From Deltaproteobacteria bacterium (GTDB taxonomy: Bacteria > Myxococcota > Myxococcia > SLRQ01), in NCBI GenBank assembly GCA_029210625.1, contig JARGFU010000038.1, positions 1 to 41,938 on the forward strand: a stretch of DNA of 41,938 nt, read 5' to 3'. The notes under the pieces are model-generated. The model searched no databases, was not told where the DNA came from, and saw only the letters and a list, made by a program, of their open reading frames with translations. Numbering within the stretch: position 1 is the stretch's first letter; each line of letters opens with the position of its first letter. A program made the position numbers and the translations under genes. Positions 17,700 through 26,811 of this stretch are shown here, piece by piece.

Positions 17700-18578
17700 A
17701 TGCCGCTCGTCTACGAGGGCCGGATGTACCGGCCGCCCAGCGAGGCCGACGCGCTCATCGTCCAGGCCACCATCGGCTGCTCCTGGAACCACTGCACCTA
17801 CTGCGAGATGTACCGGGACAAGGCCTACCGGGTGCGGTCCACCGAGGAGGTCTGCGAGGAGCTCGTCGAGGTCGCCGCCGAGGTCGGGCCCTACGTGAAG
17901 AAGCTCTTCGTCGCCGACGGGGACGCCCTGGCCATGCCCCTCGAGGCCTGGCTCCCGCTCCTGGAGACCGCCCGCAAGGAGCTGCCGCGCCTGAAGCGGG
18001 TGAGCGCCTACGCCACCGCGGCCAACCTCCTCGAGAAGTCCGAGGACGAGCTGCGGCAGCTGCGCGAGGCCGGGCTCTCCCGCCTCTACCTCGGCCCCGA
18101 GTCCGGGGACGATCCGACCCTGAAGGCCATCGCCAAGGGCAACGACTTCGCCGAGCACGTCGAGGCCGCCCGCCGGGCGAAGGCGGCGGGGATGGAGCAG
18201 TCGGCGATCTTCCTTTTCGGCGCCGGCGGCACCGCCCGCAGCGCCGAGCACGCGCAAGGATCGGCGCGCCTGGCCACCGAGATGGATCCCGAGTTCCTGG
18301 CCCTGCTCACCCTCACGGTGGTGCCGGGGACCCCCATCGCGAAGCTGCAGGCGCAGGGGCGCTTCGAGCTGCCCGACCAGCTGGGCTTCCTGCGGGAGCT
18401 GCGCACCTTCGTGGATCTCGCCCGCCCGACCGACGCCGTCTTCCGGACCAACCACGCCTCGAACTACCTGCCCCTGCGGGGCAAGCTCCCGGCGGACCGG
18501 GAGGCCATGCTCGAGGCCCTCGACGCGGCCCTCGACGGCCAGATCCCCCTGCGCCCCGAGTGGAGCCGGGGGCTATAG
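17700..18578 (+). CDS. Radical SAM protein with CX4CX2C cluster motif
   Basis: A 292-residue radical SAM enzyme (YgiQ/COG1032-like). The cluster motif is C27-x4-C32-x2-C35 (CSWNHCTYC), one residue longer than the canonical CX3CX2C. Before it is RPPSEADALIVQATIG, and near the C-terminus RTNHASNYLPLRGKLP, both of which I associate with a widespread uncharacterised family. A GPESGDD motif near residue 130 fits the SAM-binding barrel. No B12-binding or accessory cluster domain is seen. It starts 4 bases after the preceding gene. Its last 6 bases overlap the convergent beta-barrel gene. The substrate is unknown. Confidence 0.85.
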   Translation: MPLVYEGRMYRPPSEADALIVQATIGCSWNHCTYCEMYRDKAYRVRSTEEVCEELVEVAAEVGPYVKKLFVADGDALAMPLEAWLPLLETARKELPRLKRVSAYATAANLLEKSEDELRQLREAGLSRLYLGPESGDDPTLKAIAKGNDFAEHVEAARRAKAAGMEQSAIFLFGAGGTARSAEHAQGSARLATEMDPEFLALLTLTVVPGTPIAKLQAQGRFELPDQLGFLRELRTFVDLARPTDAVFRTNHASNYLPLRGKLPADREAMLEALDAALDGQIPLRPEWSRGL

Positions 18579-19208
18579 GCCGAAGTAGAAGCGGTAGCCG
18601 ACGTTGAGCGAGAGCATGCCGGTGTTGGTCTCCTGGAAGACCAGCCCGTCGAGGGGCGCGTAGCCGAAGGCCAGCTCGCCCACGAGGTGGCCGGGCCCCA
18701 GGGCCCACTCGACCCCACCGCCGAGGACGAAGCCGCCGCTGGTGCCGGTCTCGAGGTTCTCCCCCGGATCGATGCCATCGATGTCACCGCGGATCCGGGT
18801 GCGCATCAGGTAGAGGCGGGCGCCGAGGAGGCCGTAGGCCGAGAGGGAGTCGGTGAGCTCGAAGAAGGTGCGGCCGCCCAGGGTGAGGATGGCCTCCTCC
18901 TGGAGCAGCGTGTACTCGTGCACCTGGCTCCCCGGCAGGCGGGGGTCGACGGGCAGGGCGTCCTTGCTCGGCAGGCCGGCGTAGCGCAGGCCGAGGAAGG
19001 CCGAGATCCTCCCCTCGAGGAAGGGCAGGACGTAGCCCAGCTCCAGCTCGGGGGTGAAGCCCGCGCCCAGGGGGCCGGTGCCGACGCCCAGGCCGACCTT
19101 GGCGCCCACCACGAAGGGGGCGTCGGCGCCGGCGTCGGCCCGGAGGGGCGCGGCGAGGAGCAGGCCGAGGAAGAAGACGAGACCGAAGGTTCGAGTCGTG
19201 TGACGCAT
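18573..19208 (-). CDS. Outer-membrane beta-barrel protein
   Basis: A 211-residue exported protein with a clean signal peptide (cleavage probably after APLRADA, near residue 26). The mature part alternates short amphipathic strands with Gly-rich turns (VVGAKVGLGVG, FTPELELGYVLPF, GRISAFLGLRYAG, GGFVLGGGVEWALG, LVGELAFGYAPL) and ends in LSLNVGYRFYFGL, an aromatic-rich terminal strand as in small OmpA/OmpX-like barrels. A GGAGG site precedes the ATG. It is the last gene of a four-gene operon with the lipoprotein 14 bases upstream. The specific role is unknown. Confidence 0.8.
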   Translation of the reverse strand: MRHTTRTFGLVFFLGLLLAAPLRADAGADAPFVVGAKVGLGVGTGPLGAGFTPELELGYVLPFLEGRISAFLGLRYAGLPSKDALPVDPRLPGSQVHEYTLLQEEAILTLGGRTFFELTDSLSAYGLLGARLYLMRTRIRGDIDGIDPGENLETGTSGGFVLGGGVEWALGPGHLVGELAFGYAPLDGLVFQETNTGMLSLNVGYRFYFGL

Positions 19209-19222
19209 GGTTTCCCTCCTCC

Positions 19223-22200
19223 CTACTTGACCGTCTGGTCGACGCTGTTGGTGACCGCCGTGCCGTTGAAGCCGCCGGCGATGAAGAAGAAGGCGCTCTC
19301 CTGGGTCATGCCCGGATCCTCGCGGCCCTCGCTCAGGCTGATGCCCAGCCCGTTCCAGTTCTGGAGGTCCGGAGGCTCGGGCGGCCCGCCGGTGCAGCCG
19401 GGATCGCCGGCCGCGCAGAGCCGGGCGGAGACGCCGCTGGTCAGGGCTCCGGCGCCGCCGATCAGGAAGAGGAAGCCGTTGCCGTCGGCGGCCCCCGCGC
19501 GCTCCCGGCCGTTGGGCGCCGAGACCTGGAGGAAGGTCGTGATGTCTCCGCCCGCGGCGACCTCGAAGGCATTCATCTCGGCCACCGAGGCGCCGGCGCC
19601 GTCCTCGCCCGGCCCCACGTAGATCCAGGTGCTGCCGGTGGGCACCACCGCGAAGTCGTCATGGCTCACGACGAAGGTGCCGTGGCTCTCGCGGGCCGAG
19701 GGCAGCGCCGCGGTGGTGAGGCCCGCCGCCGTGAGGGTCTGCTGCTCGCTGGCCTTCGGCAGGGCGGGCGGCGTCACCTGGACGGTGAAGACCTCCACGC
19801 TCGCCAGGGCGTTGCCGGCGCCGTCGTCCCCTCCGAAGGCATAGAGGTAGTGGGTGCCGGGGAGCGCCGGGTCCGGACCGGAGGCGGCCGCGAGCCGGTA
19901 GCGGGGCGTGCCGAGGCTCATCCCGGCCTCGTGCCAGCGGCCCAGCGAGCCCGGAGGCAGGGGCAGGGCGCCGGCGGTGGTGGTGTCGGCGCCGGTGTCG
20001 ACGTAGGTGGTGGTGCCGCTGACCGTGGCCAGGAGCTCCGCGGTGTCGACGCTCGCGCCGGCGGTGGGCGTCCGGTAGACGCGGTAGCCGTCGGCGCCGG
20101 GGATGGCGTCCCAGACGAGGGTCAGCTCGACGCCGCTGATGTCCGGCACCAGCACGCCGAGCACCTCGCCGGGGAGGGACTCGCCGCCCGGGTTCGCGCC
20201 GTCCGAGGTCGGGAAGGTGGCCGCGATCCGGTAGGAGTAGAAGCCCGGGGCCAGGCCGCTGCCCTCGCCCAGGTCGAGGGAGAGGTCGACGACCTCGGGG
20301 GTGGCCAGGGGATCGAGGATCTGGGCCCGGAGGATCGTCGCCACCGGGGCGGCGCCGTCGTGGCCGCCCACCGCGTAGAGGAAGCGTCCGATCTTGGTGT
20401 GGCCGGCGAGGGTGCGGGGCGCGGGCCCGGTGGCGGTCTGCAGGCCGTTGCGCTGATCGACCCAGCTCGAGAGCTGCCCGTAGACCCCCACGTTCACGCC
20501 CTCGACCGTGCTCCTGGCGCCGGCGAGCGCGCCGTCGTCACCGCCGATGGCGTAGAGGTAGCGGCTGGTCGCGGTCGGGCGTCCGGCCTGCAGGCCCAGG
20601 CCCCGGCGCGCCGCGAGCATCGGCGCGGTGCCCGTCCAGGAGTTGAGGTTCTGGGAGGGCGTCTTGATGGAGATCGCCGAGTAGTCGAAGTGGGCGCCGT
20701 CGAAGTTGGTGAGGCGCACGACGCAGACCGCCCCGGCGGAGACCGCGCCGCCGCCGCCGTCGACGATGGCGCCGACGTTCACCGTCGCCGTGGTGCTGGT
20801 GGGATCGACGACGACCGGTGAGGCCGCGCTGCCGGTGTAGATCACGCCGGCGGGGTCCCGGCAGATCAGGTCGACCGTCGCGCCGCCCACGGTGTCGAAG
20901 GCCTGGCCCTGCACCTCGATGCTCACCGTGGCGTTCGCGTCGAGGGAGCCGGGGACCACCGCGGTGACCACCGGAGGATCGTTGGCGTTGATGGTGAAGG
21001 CGTTGGAGACGACGCCCACGGTCGCGTTCGGGTTGACGACGATCAGATCGTAGCTGCCGGTGGCGAGGCCCGGGGGCACCACGGCGGTGAGGGTCTTGGC
21101 GTCGACGTGGACCGTCGCCTGCAGGGCAGCGGCGGTGGTGCCGGGGCCCGAGGGGTTCGGGTTCAGGTAAGCCCGCGGGGTGGAGACGAAGTCCACCTCG
21201 CCGGCGCCCAGGGGATCCGGCCGGGCGGTGACGATCACCGGCGTCTGGAGGTTGGTCGAGCCGAAGGGGGGATCGATGCCGGCCAGCGCCAGGGAGGTGT
21301 TGTTGGTGATCTCCAGGCCACCCACCAGGGTGCCCAGGCAGCCGGTGGTGCTGGTGACCTCGACGTCCCAGGTCCCCGGCGCGAGGCCGGCGGGGATCGT
21401 CACGAAGATCTGGTTGGGCCGGCCGGCCACCGAGGAGCCCGAGAGGGCCTCGACCTCGCCGTTGGGGCCGAGGAGGCGCACCGAGGAGGCCTGGCTGGTC
21501 AGCCCGTCGCTGTAGATCGTCGCCTGGATGGCCACGCCGTTGTAGGCCACCGGGGGATCGATGAAGAAGACGAAGGGCCGCGGCTCGATGGAGACGGCGC
21601 CCGGCAGGGTGGCGTCACAGGAGGGGCCGTTCGAGACGGTCAGATCGTAGCTGCCCCGGGGCAGGCCGACGCCCCAGGAGGCCTCGAGCTCGGTGTCCGA
21701 GACGAAGGTCACGCTGTCCGCGGGCAGCGCGGCGCCGCCGGCGTCGGTGAGGGTGACGCTGGTCGTCGCATAGAAGCCGGTGCCGGTGAGGGTGAGGGTG
21801 CCGCCGAGCTCGGTGCAGAACTCGGTGGGGACGACGCTGGTGAGGGAGGGCACCACCGAGGCGGAGAAGACGCCGGTGGCCGACTCGGTGCAGGCGGCGA
21901 GGCCGGGGTTGGTGACGATCACCTCGACGTCCCCGGTGGGCAGGGTGTTGGGCTGGAGGGTGACCAGCAGCTCCTCGCAGGCCTGGACCTGCTGGCCGGC
22001 GACCGTGAGGTCCTGGCAGGTGCCGAGGCCGTCCACGGTGACGGCGCTGCCGCCGAAGGTCACCGTGGGGAGGGCGCCGTCGACGTCCAGGAAGCCGGTG
22101 CCGGTGATCGTCACCTGGGTCGGGGGGCTGGCCTCGCACATGCCGGAGGGGGCGGTGGAGACGATGGTCAGCGGCGGTGGCGCGTCGAGCACGGCGCTGG

Positions 22201-23965
22201 AGCTGCCCCCGCAGACCAGGGGCGGCGGGTTGGTGACGGTGACCTCGACGTCACCCTCGACCAGGCTGCCCTGCGGGGCCGTGGCGACCAGCTCGGTGCA
22301 GCGCTCGGCGGCCACCGGGCCGATCGTGGTCGGGGTGCAGCTCGCGGCGGTGACGGTGGAGGTGACGGCGGTGCCCCCGAGGGTCACCGCGGGGCCCTGC
22401 CCGCCGACCACCAGGAACTCGGTGCCGGTGATCGTGATGGCCTGGCTGCCGTCCTCGGTGCAGACCAGGGCAGGGACGGCCGAGAGGATCGCGGGCGGCG
22501 TCATCAGGGGGAGGGGGTCGGCCCAGGTCGAGATGCAGCCCACGGGGTCGGGGTTCTCCACCTCGACCCTCACCTCGGTGCCGGTGAAGCCGGTGGTGGG
22601 GAAGGTGGCGGTGAGGGTGGTGCAGAGCTCCACGGCCTGCCCGGCCACCGTCTGCGGGGTGCAGTCCGAGGCGGTGACCGTCGGCGCGTCGCTGCCGTCC
22701 ACCCGCACGGTCGGGGGCGTCGTCCCCAGGACCGTGAAGTCGGTGCCGGTGAGGACGAGGGTGGCGTCGCTGCCGTCGTCGCAGAGGGCCGGGGGCTGCA
22801 CGTCGGTGATCACCGGCGGGGGCATCAGGCCGAGGAGGGCGGTGGCGCTGCCGCTGCACCCGGCCGGATCCGGGTTGGTGACGACGAGCTCGGGCTCCTC
22901 CGGCGCGGTCACCACGCCCTGGGGCAGGGTCAGGGCCAGGGTGTCGCAGCGCAGCACCGTCAGGCCGGTGGTCGGCAGGGGCGCGCAGTCGGTGGCGCCG
23001 GTGACGGTCACCGGGGTGCCGCCGACGGTGGCGGTCGGCGGGACGCCGTCCACGTTCAGGAAGTCGGCGCCCCGGACGATGACATCGCGCGTGCCATCGG
23101 CGGTGCAGACCAGGGCCGGCTCGACGACGCTGATCGAGGGGGGCGGCACCACCCGGAGGGTGACGAGCTCCTCGGTGTGGCAGGCGGCGGCCTCGGGGTT
23201 GGTGAGCACGAGGTCGTGGGTGCCCTCGGCCAGGCTCCCGTCGGGCAGGGTGTAGGTGGCGGTGTCGCAGACCTCGGCGGCGATGCCGGCGTGGTCGATG
23301 TCGGCGCAGCCGGAGAGGACCACCTGGTCGAAGCGCGAGGCGCCGGTGGTGAGGGTGGGCAGCCGGACCTCGTCCCGCAGGAAGGTCGTGCCCGAGAGCA
23401 CGAGGTCGCGCGGTCCCTGCGCCAGGCAGAGCAAGGTCGGGGCGGCGCCGGTGAGCGTGGGCCGCGGCGCCACGGCGAGGGCGCCGAGGCTCCGGCCCTC
23501 GTTGCCGTTGGGGTTGGTGACGGTGATGTCGAAGATCCCGTCCTCGAGCAGGCCCACCCTGTCGGCGGCGAGGAGCAGGCTCTGGTTCACCACCAGGGTC
23601 ATCTGCTCCTGGCCCTGCCAGGAGAGGAGCTCGCTGTTCGGCTCGTTGGGGTCTCCGGGGTAGGTGAAGCTGAAGGCCTCCGCGCCCTGGCCGTCGAGGG
23701 TGCTGCGGCGGGAGAGGGTGATCGAGGGCAGCGCGGTGCGGGGATCGTGGGGGATCCCGATCGGCACCGGAGAGAAGCCCACGCCGCGCACCACCACCGA
23801 CGTCTCCAGCTGATCGCGACAGATCAGGGCGGGGTCGGCGGGGAGGGGGGTGCCGGGCAGGGGGGCGGGCAGGACCGTCACCGGGCCGTCCACCTCGGCG
23901 GGGCAGCCGGCGAAGAGGAGGAGGGCCGGGAGGGAGAGCAGGAGGGTGCGCAGGTTCGTTCTCAT
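19223..23965 (-). CDS. Giant IPT/TIG-domain and kelch-repeat lipoprotein
   Basis: A 1580-residue surface protein. The N-terminus is a lipoprotein-type signal peptide ending LLLFAGC (Cys21). Residues about 45-1090 hold roughly ten IPT/TIG-like Ig domains. About seven of these carry conserved cysteines and share the pattern P-x-x-x-C-x(6)-D/R-x-x-I-x-G-T-x-F-L and V-T-N-P-x-P-x-x-C. Residues about 1105-1580 hold kelch-like motifs (YLYAIGGDDGA, FLYAVGGHDGA, YLYAFGGDDGA, FLFLIGGAG, FFFIAGGFNG) interrupted by a fibronectin-III-like domain (about 1235-1325, LTLVWDAIPGADGYRVYRT). The start overlaps the upstream gene by 4 bases. It is probably a cell-surface adhesion or binding protein, inferred from its architecture. 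Confidence 0.88.
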   Translation of the reverse strand: MRTNLRTLLLSLPALLLFAGCPAEVDGPVTVLPAPLPGTPLPADPALICRDQLETSVVVRGVGFSPVPIGIPHDPRTALPSITLSRRSTLDGQGAEAFSFTYPGDPNEPNSELLSWQGQEQMTLVVNQSLLLAADRVGLLEDGIFDITVTNPNGNEGRSLGALAVAPRPTLTGAAPTLLCLAQGPRDLVLSGTTFLRDEVRLPTLTTGASRFDQVVLSGCADIDHAGIAAEVCDTATYTLPDGSLAEGTHDLVLTNPEAAACHTEELVTLRVVPPPSISVVEPALVCTADGTRDVIVRGADFLNVDGVPPTATVGGTPVTVTGATDCAPLPTTGLTVLRCDTLALTLPQGVVTAPEEPELVVTNPDPAGCSGSATALLGLMPPPVITDVQPPALCDDGSDATLVLTGTDFTVLGTTPPTVRVDGSDAPTVTASDCTPQTVAGQAVELCTTLTATFPTTGFTGTEVRVEVENPDPVGCISTWADPLPLMTPPAILSAVPALVCTEDGSQAITITGTEFLVVGGQGPAVTLGGTAVTSTVTAASCTPTTIGPVAAERCTELVATAPQGSLVEGDVEVTVTNPPPLVCGGSSSAVLDAPPPLTIVSTAPSGMCEASPPTQVTITGTGFLDVDGALPTVTFGGSAVTVDGLGTCQDLTVAGQQVQACEELLVTLQPNTLPTGDVEVIVTNPGLAACTESATGVFSASVVPSLTSVVPTEFCTELGGTLTLTGTGFYATTSVTLTDAGGAALPADSVTFVSDTELEASWGVGLPRGSYDLTVSNGPSCDATLPGAVSIEPRPFVFFIDPPVAYNGVAIQATIYSDGLTSQASSVRLLGPNGEVEALSGSSVAGRPNQIFVTIPAGLAPGTWDVEVTSTTGCLGTLVGGLEITNNTSLALAGIDPPFGSTNLQTPVIVTARPDPLGAGEVDFVSTPRAYLNPNPSGPGTTAAALQATVHVDAKTLTAVVPPGLATGSYDLIVVNPNATVGVVSNAFTINANDPPVVTAVVPGSLDANATVSIEVQGQAFDTVGGATVDLICRDPAGVIYTGSAASPVVVDPTSTTATVNVGAIVDGGGGAVSAGAVCVVRLTNFDGAHFDYSAISIKTPSQNLNSWTGTAPMLAARRGLGLQAGRPTATSRYLYAIGGDDGALAGARSTVEGVNVGVYGQLSSWVDQRNGLQTATGPAPRTLAGHTKIGRFLYAVGGHDGAAPVATILRAQILDPLATPEVVDLSLDLGEGSGLAPGFYSYRIAATFPTSDGANPGGESLPGEVLGVLVPDISGVELTLVWDAIPGADGYRVYRTPTAGASVDTAELLATVSGTTTYVDTGADTTTAGALPLPPGSLGRWHEAGMSLGTPRYRLAAASGPDPALPGTHYLYAFGGDDGAGNALASVEVFTVQVTPPALPKASEQQTLTAAGLTTAALPSARESHGTFVVSHDDFAVVPTGSTWIYVGPGEDGAGASVAEMNAFEVAAGGDITTFLQVSAPNGRERAGAADGNGFLFLIGGAGALTSGVSARLCAAGDPGCTGGPPEPPDLQNWNGLGISLSEGREDPGMTQESAFFFIAGGFNGTAVTNSVDQTVK

Positions 23966-25902
23966 GAGCGTCTCTCGCGGAGCAGGACCGAGGTCAGGAA
24001 GAAGATCGAGAAAAGGGCGAGGCCGGCCGGGCTCTCGACGTGGTCACACGACCAGCCGAAGACGGGCTCCAGCTCGTCGGTGGTGCCCCCGTCGGCGTCG
24101 CCGCCATCGCCGCCGCCGCCGTCGGGCTGCTCGCCGCCGGGCGCCTCGAAGGGCGCGGAGTTGAGGGTCGTCTCGAGGCCCGCGGCGTCGCGCAGGCTGA
24201 TCTCGACGGCGTAGCTCCTGCCCGCCACCAGGGCGAGGCCGCCGGCGCTCGCGCTGTGCTGAGTGCCCACCTCGATCGGGCCGTGCACCGTCTCGGCCTC
24301 GAGATCGTCCACCGGCTCCACGCTCCAGAGGGTGGAGACGATCCGGGTGTCGGCGTCGCTGGCGGTCCAGCTCGCGTCGACCTGGTAGGTGCCGGCGCCC
24401 TCGGCGGTGAAGGTCGCCACGAGGTCACCCAGCAGGGGCGGCGTGGCGTCGTCGAAGAGGGGGCGGGAGAGCAGGAAGGTGTTGGTGCCCGCCGGGGTCC
24501 GGCCGCTGGTGGCGAGGAAGTCGGTGGAGTCGGTGTTGCCGGCCACGGTGACCGTGAAGCTCGGGTTGGCGTGGACCCGCAGGTTGGGCGCGCGCTCGTC
24601 CCCGGCGCCGCCCGCCACCTCCGACCAGAGGAGGGTGAGGCCGTCGGCGTCGTAGACCGAGAAGAAGGCGTCGGACGGGCCGGCGAGGCCGCCGGGGTTG
24701 CCCACCACCGGATCGACCGGGAGGAGGTCGGCCGAGGCCGTGGCGCCGCTGACGGCGATCTGCCCGTCGGGGAAGACCGAGACCCCGAGGTAGCGATCGA
24801 CGCCCTGGCCGCCGGCGAAGGTCCACCAGGCGATGCTGGCCCGGCTGCCCTCGTCGACGAGGCGCAGCACGAAGCCGTCCAGGCCGGTGGGGGTGCCGGA
24901 GAGGGTCGCCCGGGCGGCCGGGGCAAAGTTGCTGGAGTCCGAGTCGCCGACCACCGCCAGGCCGTCGGGCAACACCGCCAGGTCGCGGACCACGTCGTCG
25001 GAGAGCCCGCCGAGGAAGCTGCTCCAGGCCAGCTCGAAGCCCCCGCCGCTCGCCGGATCGAGGGCGAGGAGGAGGCCCTCCATGGCGCTGGCCGTGTCGT
25101 CGAAGGCCTGGGTGAGGGAGAGGGTGGCCGAGTCGCTGGAGGTCCAGCCGCCGAGGTAGACCCGGCCGCTCTCGCTCACCACCACCGCGCGCAGGGCGTC
25201 GTCCCGGTTGCCGCCCAGGTAGGTGGAGTAGGTCAGGGTCATCCCGCCGGCGCCGTCCTCCTTCAGGTGAGCGAGGAAGCCGTCGTTGCCGCCGACGTCG
25301 TTGCCGTGGGTGCCCTGGAGATGTCCGCCCCGCATCGGGAAGGCGGTGGAGCGGGTCTTGCCGACCACCAGGACCCCGTCGTCCACGGCCTGGATCCCCA
25401 GGGGCTCGTCGTCCCGGCCGTCCTCCCGGCCGCCGAGGGTGGTGGCGAAGAGGAGGGTGCCGTCCCGGGCGAAGCGGGCCACGAAGATCTCGAGGCCGCA
25501 GCCGGAGCAGGCGCCGCCCTCGGCCAGGGGGGAGAGGAGGGGCAGGTCCGCGGAGGTGGTGGTGCCGGTGACCCAGATCGTGCCGTCGCTCGCCACCGAG
25601 AGGGCCCGGGCCGCCTCGTCGCCCGAGCCACCATAATAGAAGGTGTGGGCGGGGTTGGTCTGGTCGAAGATCGCCAGCACCAGATCGGTGCCCCCGGCGA
25701 GGCTCGTCGCGCCGGCCTGGGGCCAGTCGGGGGAGTCCGAGGTGAGCGCGGCGACCGCGACCCCGTCCGGGCCGAGGTCGAAGCCGCCGAGGCTCTCGTC
25801 CCCCCCGGCGCCGACCAGGTAGCCGGTGCCCTGGGCCCGGGCAGGGCCGGCGAGGGCCAGCCCGAGGAGGAGGGGGAGGATCCGGCTCGTCGAGGTGCTC
25901 AT
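23962..25902 (-). CDS. Exported beta-propeller-repeat protein with C-terminal sorting-like tail
   Basis: A 646-residue protein. ATG 25902 is chosen because it gives a good signal peptide (MSTSTSRILPLLLGLALAGP then ARAQG); the frame is open much further upstream but only as an Arg/Pro-rich shadow. The body contains repeated blocks of the SBBP (beta-propeller repeat) type: FYYGGSGDEAARALSVASDG, STYLGGNRDDALRAVVVSES, SSFLGGLSDDVVRDLAVLPD. A fibronectin-like segment follows (about 500-590), then a Gly/Asp linker, a Cys (WSCDHVES), a hydrophobic helix and RERRS. This tail resembles MYXO-CTERM-type sorting signals, though not a perfect match. It overlaps both neighbours by 4 bases. Confidence 0.85.
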   Translation of the reverse strand: MSTSTSRILPLLLGLALAGPARAQGTGYLVGAGGDESLGGFDLGPDGVAVAALTSDSPDWPQAGATSLAGGTDLVLAIFDQTNPAHTFYYGGSGDEAARALSVASDGTIWVTGTTTSADLPLLSPLAEGGACSGCGLEIFVARFARDGTLLFATTLGGREDGRDDEPLGIQAVDDGVLVVGKTRSTAFPMRGGHLQGTHGNDVGGNDGFLAHLKEDGAGGMTLTYSTYLGGNRDDALRAVVVSESGRVYLGGWTSSDSATLSLTQAFDDTASAMEGLLLALDPASGGGFELAWSSFLGGLSDDVVRDLAVLPDGLAVVGDSDSSNFAPAARATLSGTPTGLDGFVLRLVDEGSRASIAWWTFAGGQGVDRYLGVSVFPDGQIAVSGATASADLLPVDPVVGNPGGLAGPSDAFFSVYDADGLTLLWSEVAGGAGDERAPNLRVHANPSFTVTVAGNTDSTDFLATSGRTPAGTNTFLLSRPLFDDATPPLLGDLVATFTAEGAGTYQVDASWTASDADTRIVSTLWSVEPVDDLEAETVHGPIEVGTQHSASAGGLALVAGRSYAVEISLRDAAGLETTLNSAPFEAPGGEQPDGGGGDGGDADGGTTDELEPVFGWSCDHVESPAGLALFSIFFLTSVLLRERRS

Positions 25903-26810
25903 CGTCCCACCACCCGATAGGCGAGGCCGAGGTTGAAGAGGATCCCGAAGCGCCGGAAGTCCTCGCTGGCGTCGAAGAAGGCGACGCCGGCGTCGGCGGA
26001 GAGCTCGAGCCCGCCGGTCAGGGCGAGGCGCAGCCCCACGAACTGCCCGCCGCCCCAGCCCGCGTCGGGCACGAAGGTGGCGCGCACCCCCAGCCGGGGC
26101 TGGAGGTCTCCGGAAAGGAAGGCGTAGGCCAGCTCGATCTCGCCGCCGAGGTGCGCGCCGAGGAGGAGGCGGGGGGAGAGCTCGACCCCGGCGTAGCCGA
26201 CGACGACCGCCGCGCCCGCGCCCAGGCTCGGGCCGGTGAGCTCCGAGAGGCCGAAGACCCCGGCGCGCAGGGAGAGGCCGCGCACCTTCGGCGTCGCGGG
26301 ATCCGCCGGCGCCGGCGCGGGGGTGGCCGCGCCGCCGGTGTTCGCGGGCGGCGCGGGGTCGGCGGGCTCCTTGGTCTCGACCGGGCCCGGCTCGACCGGC
26401 GGGGCCGGCACTTCCACCGGCGGTGCGGGCCGGGCCGCGAGATCGGCCTCGACCTCTCTCCGGGCCTCCTCGGCCAGGGTGACCAGGGCCGGGACGAAGA
26501 CGCCGGGGGAGACCTCGGCCTCGAGGTCGGCCTGGAAGAGCTCGACCAGCACCGCCCGGGCCCCGGCGAGATCGCCGCCGGCGAGGAGGGCCGCGGCCAG
26601 GTACTTGCGGGCGCGGGAGGCGTCGGCGGGCGGCAGGGCCTCGTCCTCCAGGGCGCGCGAGAGCACGGCCTTCGCCTCGGGCAGCTCGGCGCTCTCGTAG
26701 AGGCGCACGCCCTCGCTGACCCGGACGTCCGCCTCCGTGTCCTGGCTCCACGCCGGCAGCGGCGCGCAGCAGAGCACGAAGAGCAGGCAATGAAGTCCCC
26801 TCGTTGCCAT
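25899..26810 (-). CDS. Exported protein: TPR-like N-terminus, Pro-rich linker, beta-barrel-like C-terminus
   Basis: A 303-residue protein with a signal peptide (cleavage near AWSQD, residue 22). Residues 25-125 are Ala/Leu-rich helices in a TPR-like rhythm (EGVRLYESAELPEAKAVLSR, ARKYLAAALLAGGDLAGARA). Residues 130-175 are a Pro/Ala/Glu linker that could span the periplasm. Residues 180-303 alternate strands (RAGVFGLSEL, AVVVGYAGVEL, FVGLRLALTGGLELSADAGV) and end LFNLGLAYRVVGR, consistent with an outer-membrane barrel. A near-perfect Shine-Dalgarno site precedes it, and it is the first gene of the four-gene operon. Function unknown. Confidence 0.8.
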   Translation of the reverse strand: MATRGLHCLLFVLCCAPLPAWSQDTEADVRVSEGVRLYESAELPEAKAVLSRALEDEALPPADASRARKYLAAALLAGGDLAGARAVLVELFQADLEAEVSPGVFVPALVTLAEEARREVEADLAARPAPPVEVPAPPVEPGPVETKEPADPAPPANTGGAATPAPAPADPATPKVRGLSLRAGVFGLSELTGPSLGAGAAVVVGYAGVELSPRLLLGAHLGGEIELAYAFLSGDLQPRLGVRATFVPDAGWGGGQFVGLRLALTGGLELSADAGVAFFDASEDFRRFGILFNLGLAYRVVGR

Positions 26811-26811
26811 G

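Noticed and set aside
21107-24214. A 1035-codon open frame on the plus strand opposite the IPT lipoprotein
   Set aside because: It is low-complexity Gly/Arg/Glu/Val without signal, domain or ribosome site, and is explained as a shadow of the repeat-protein gene.
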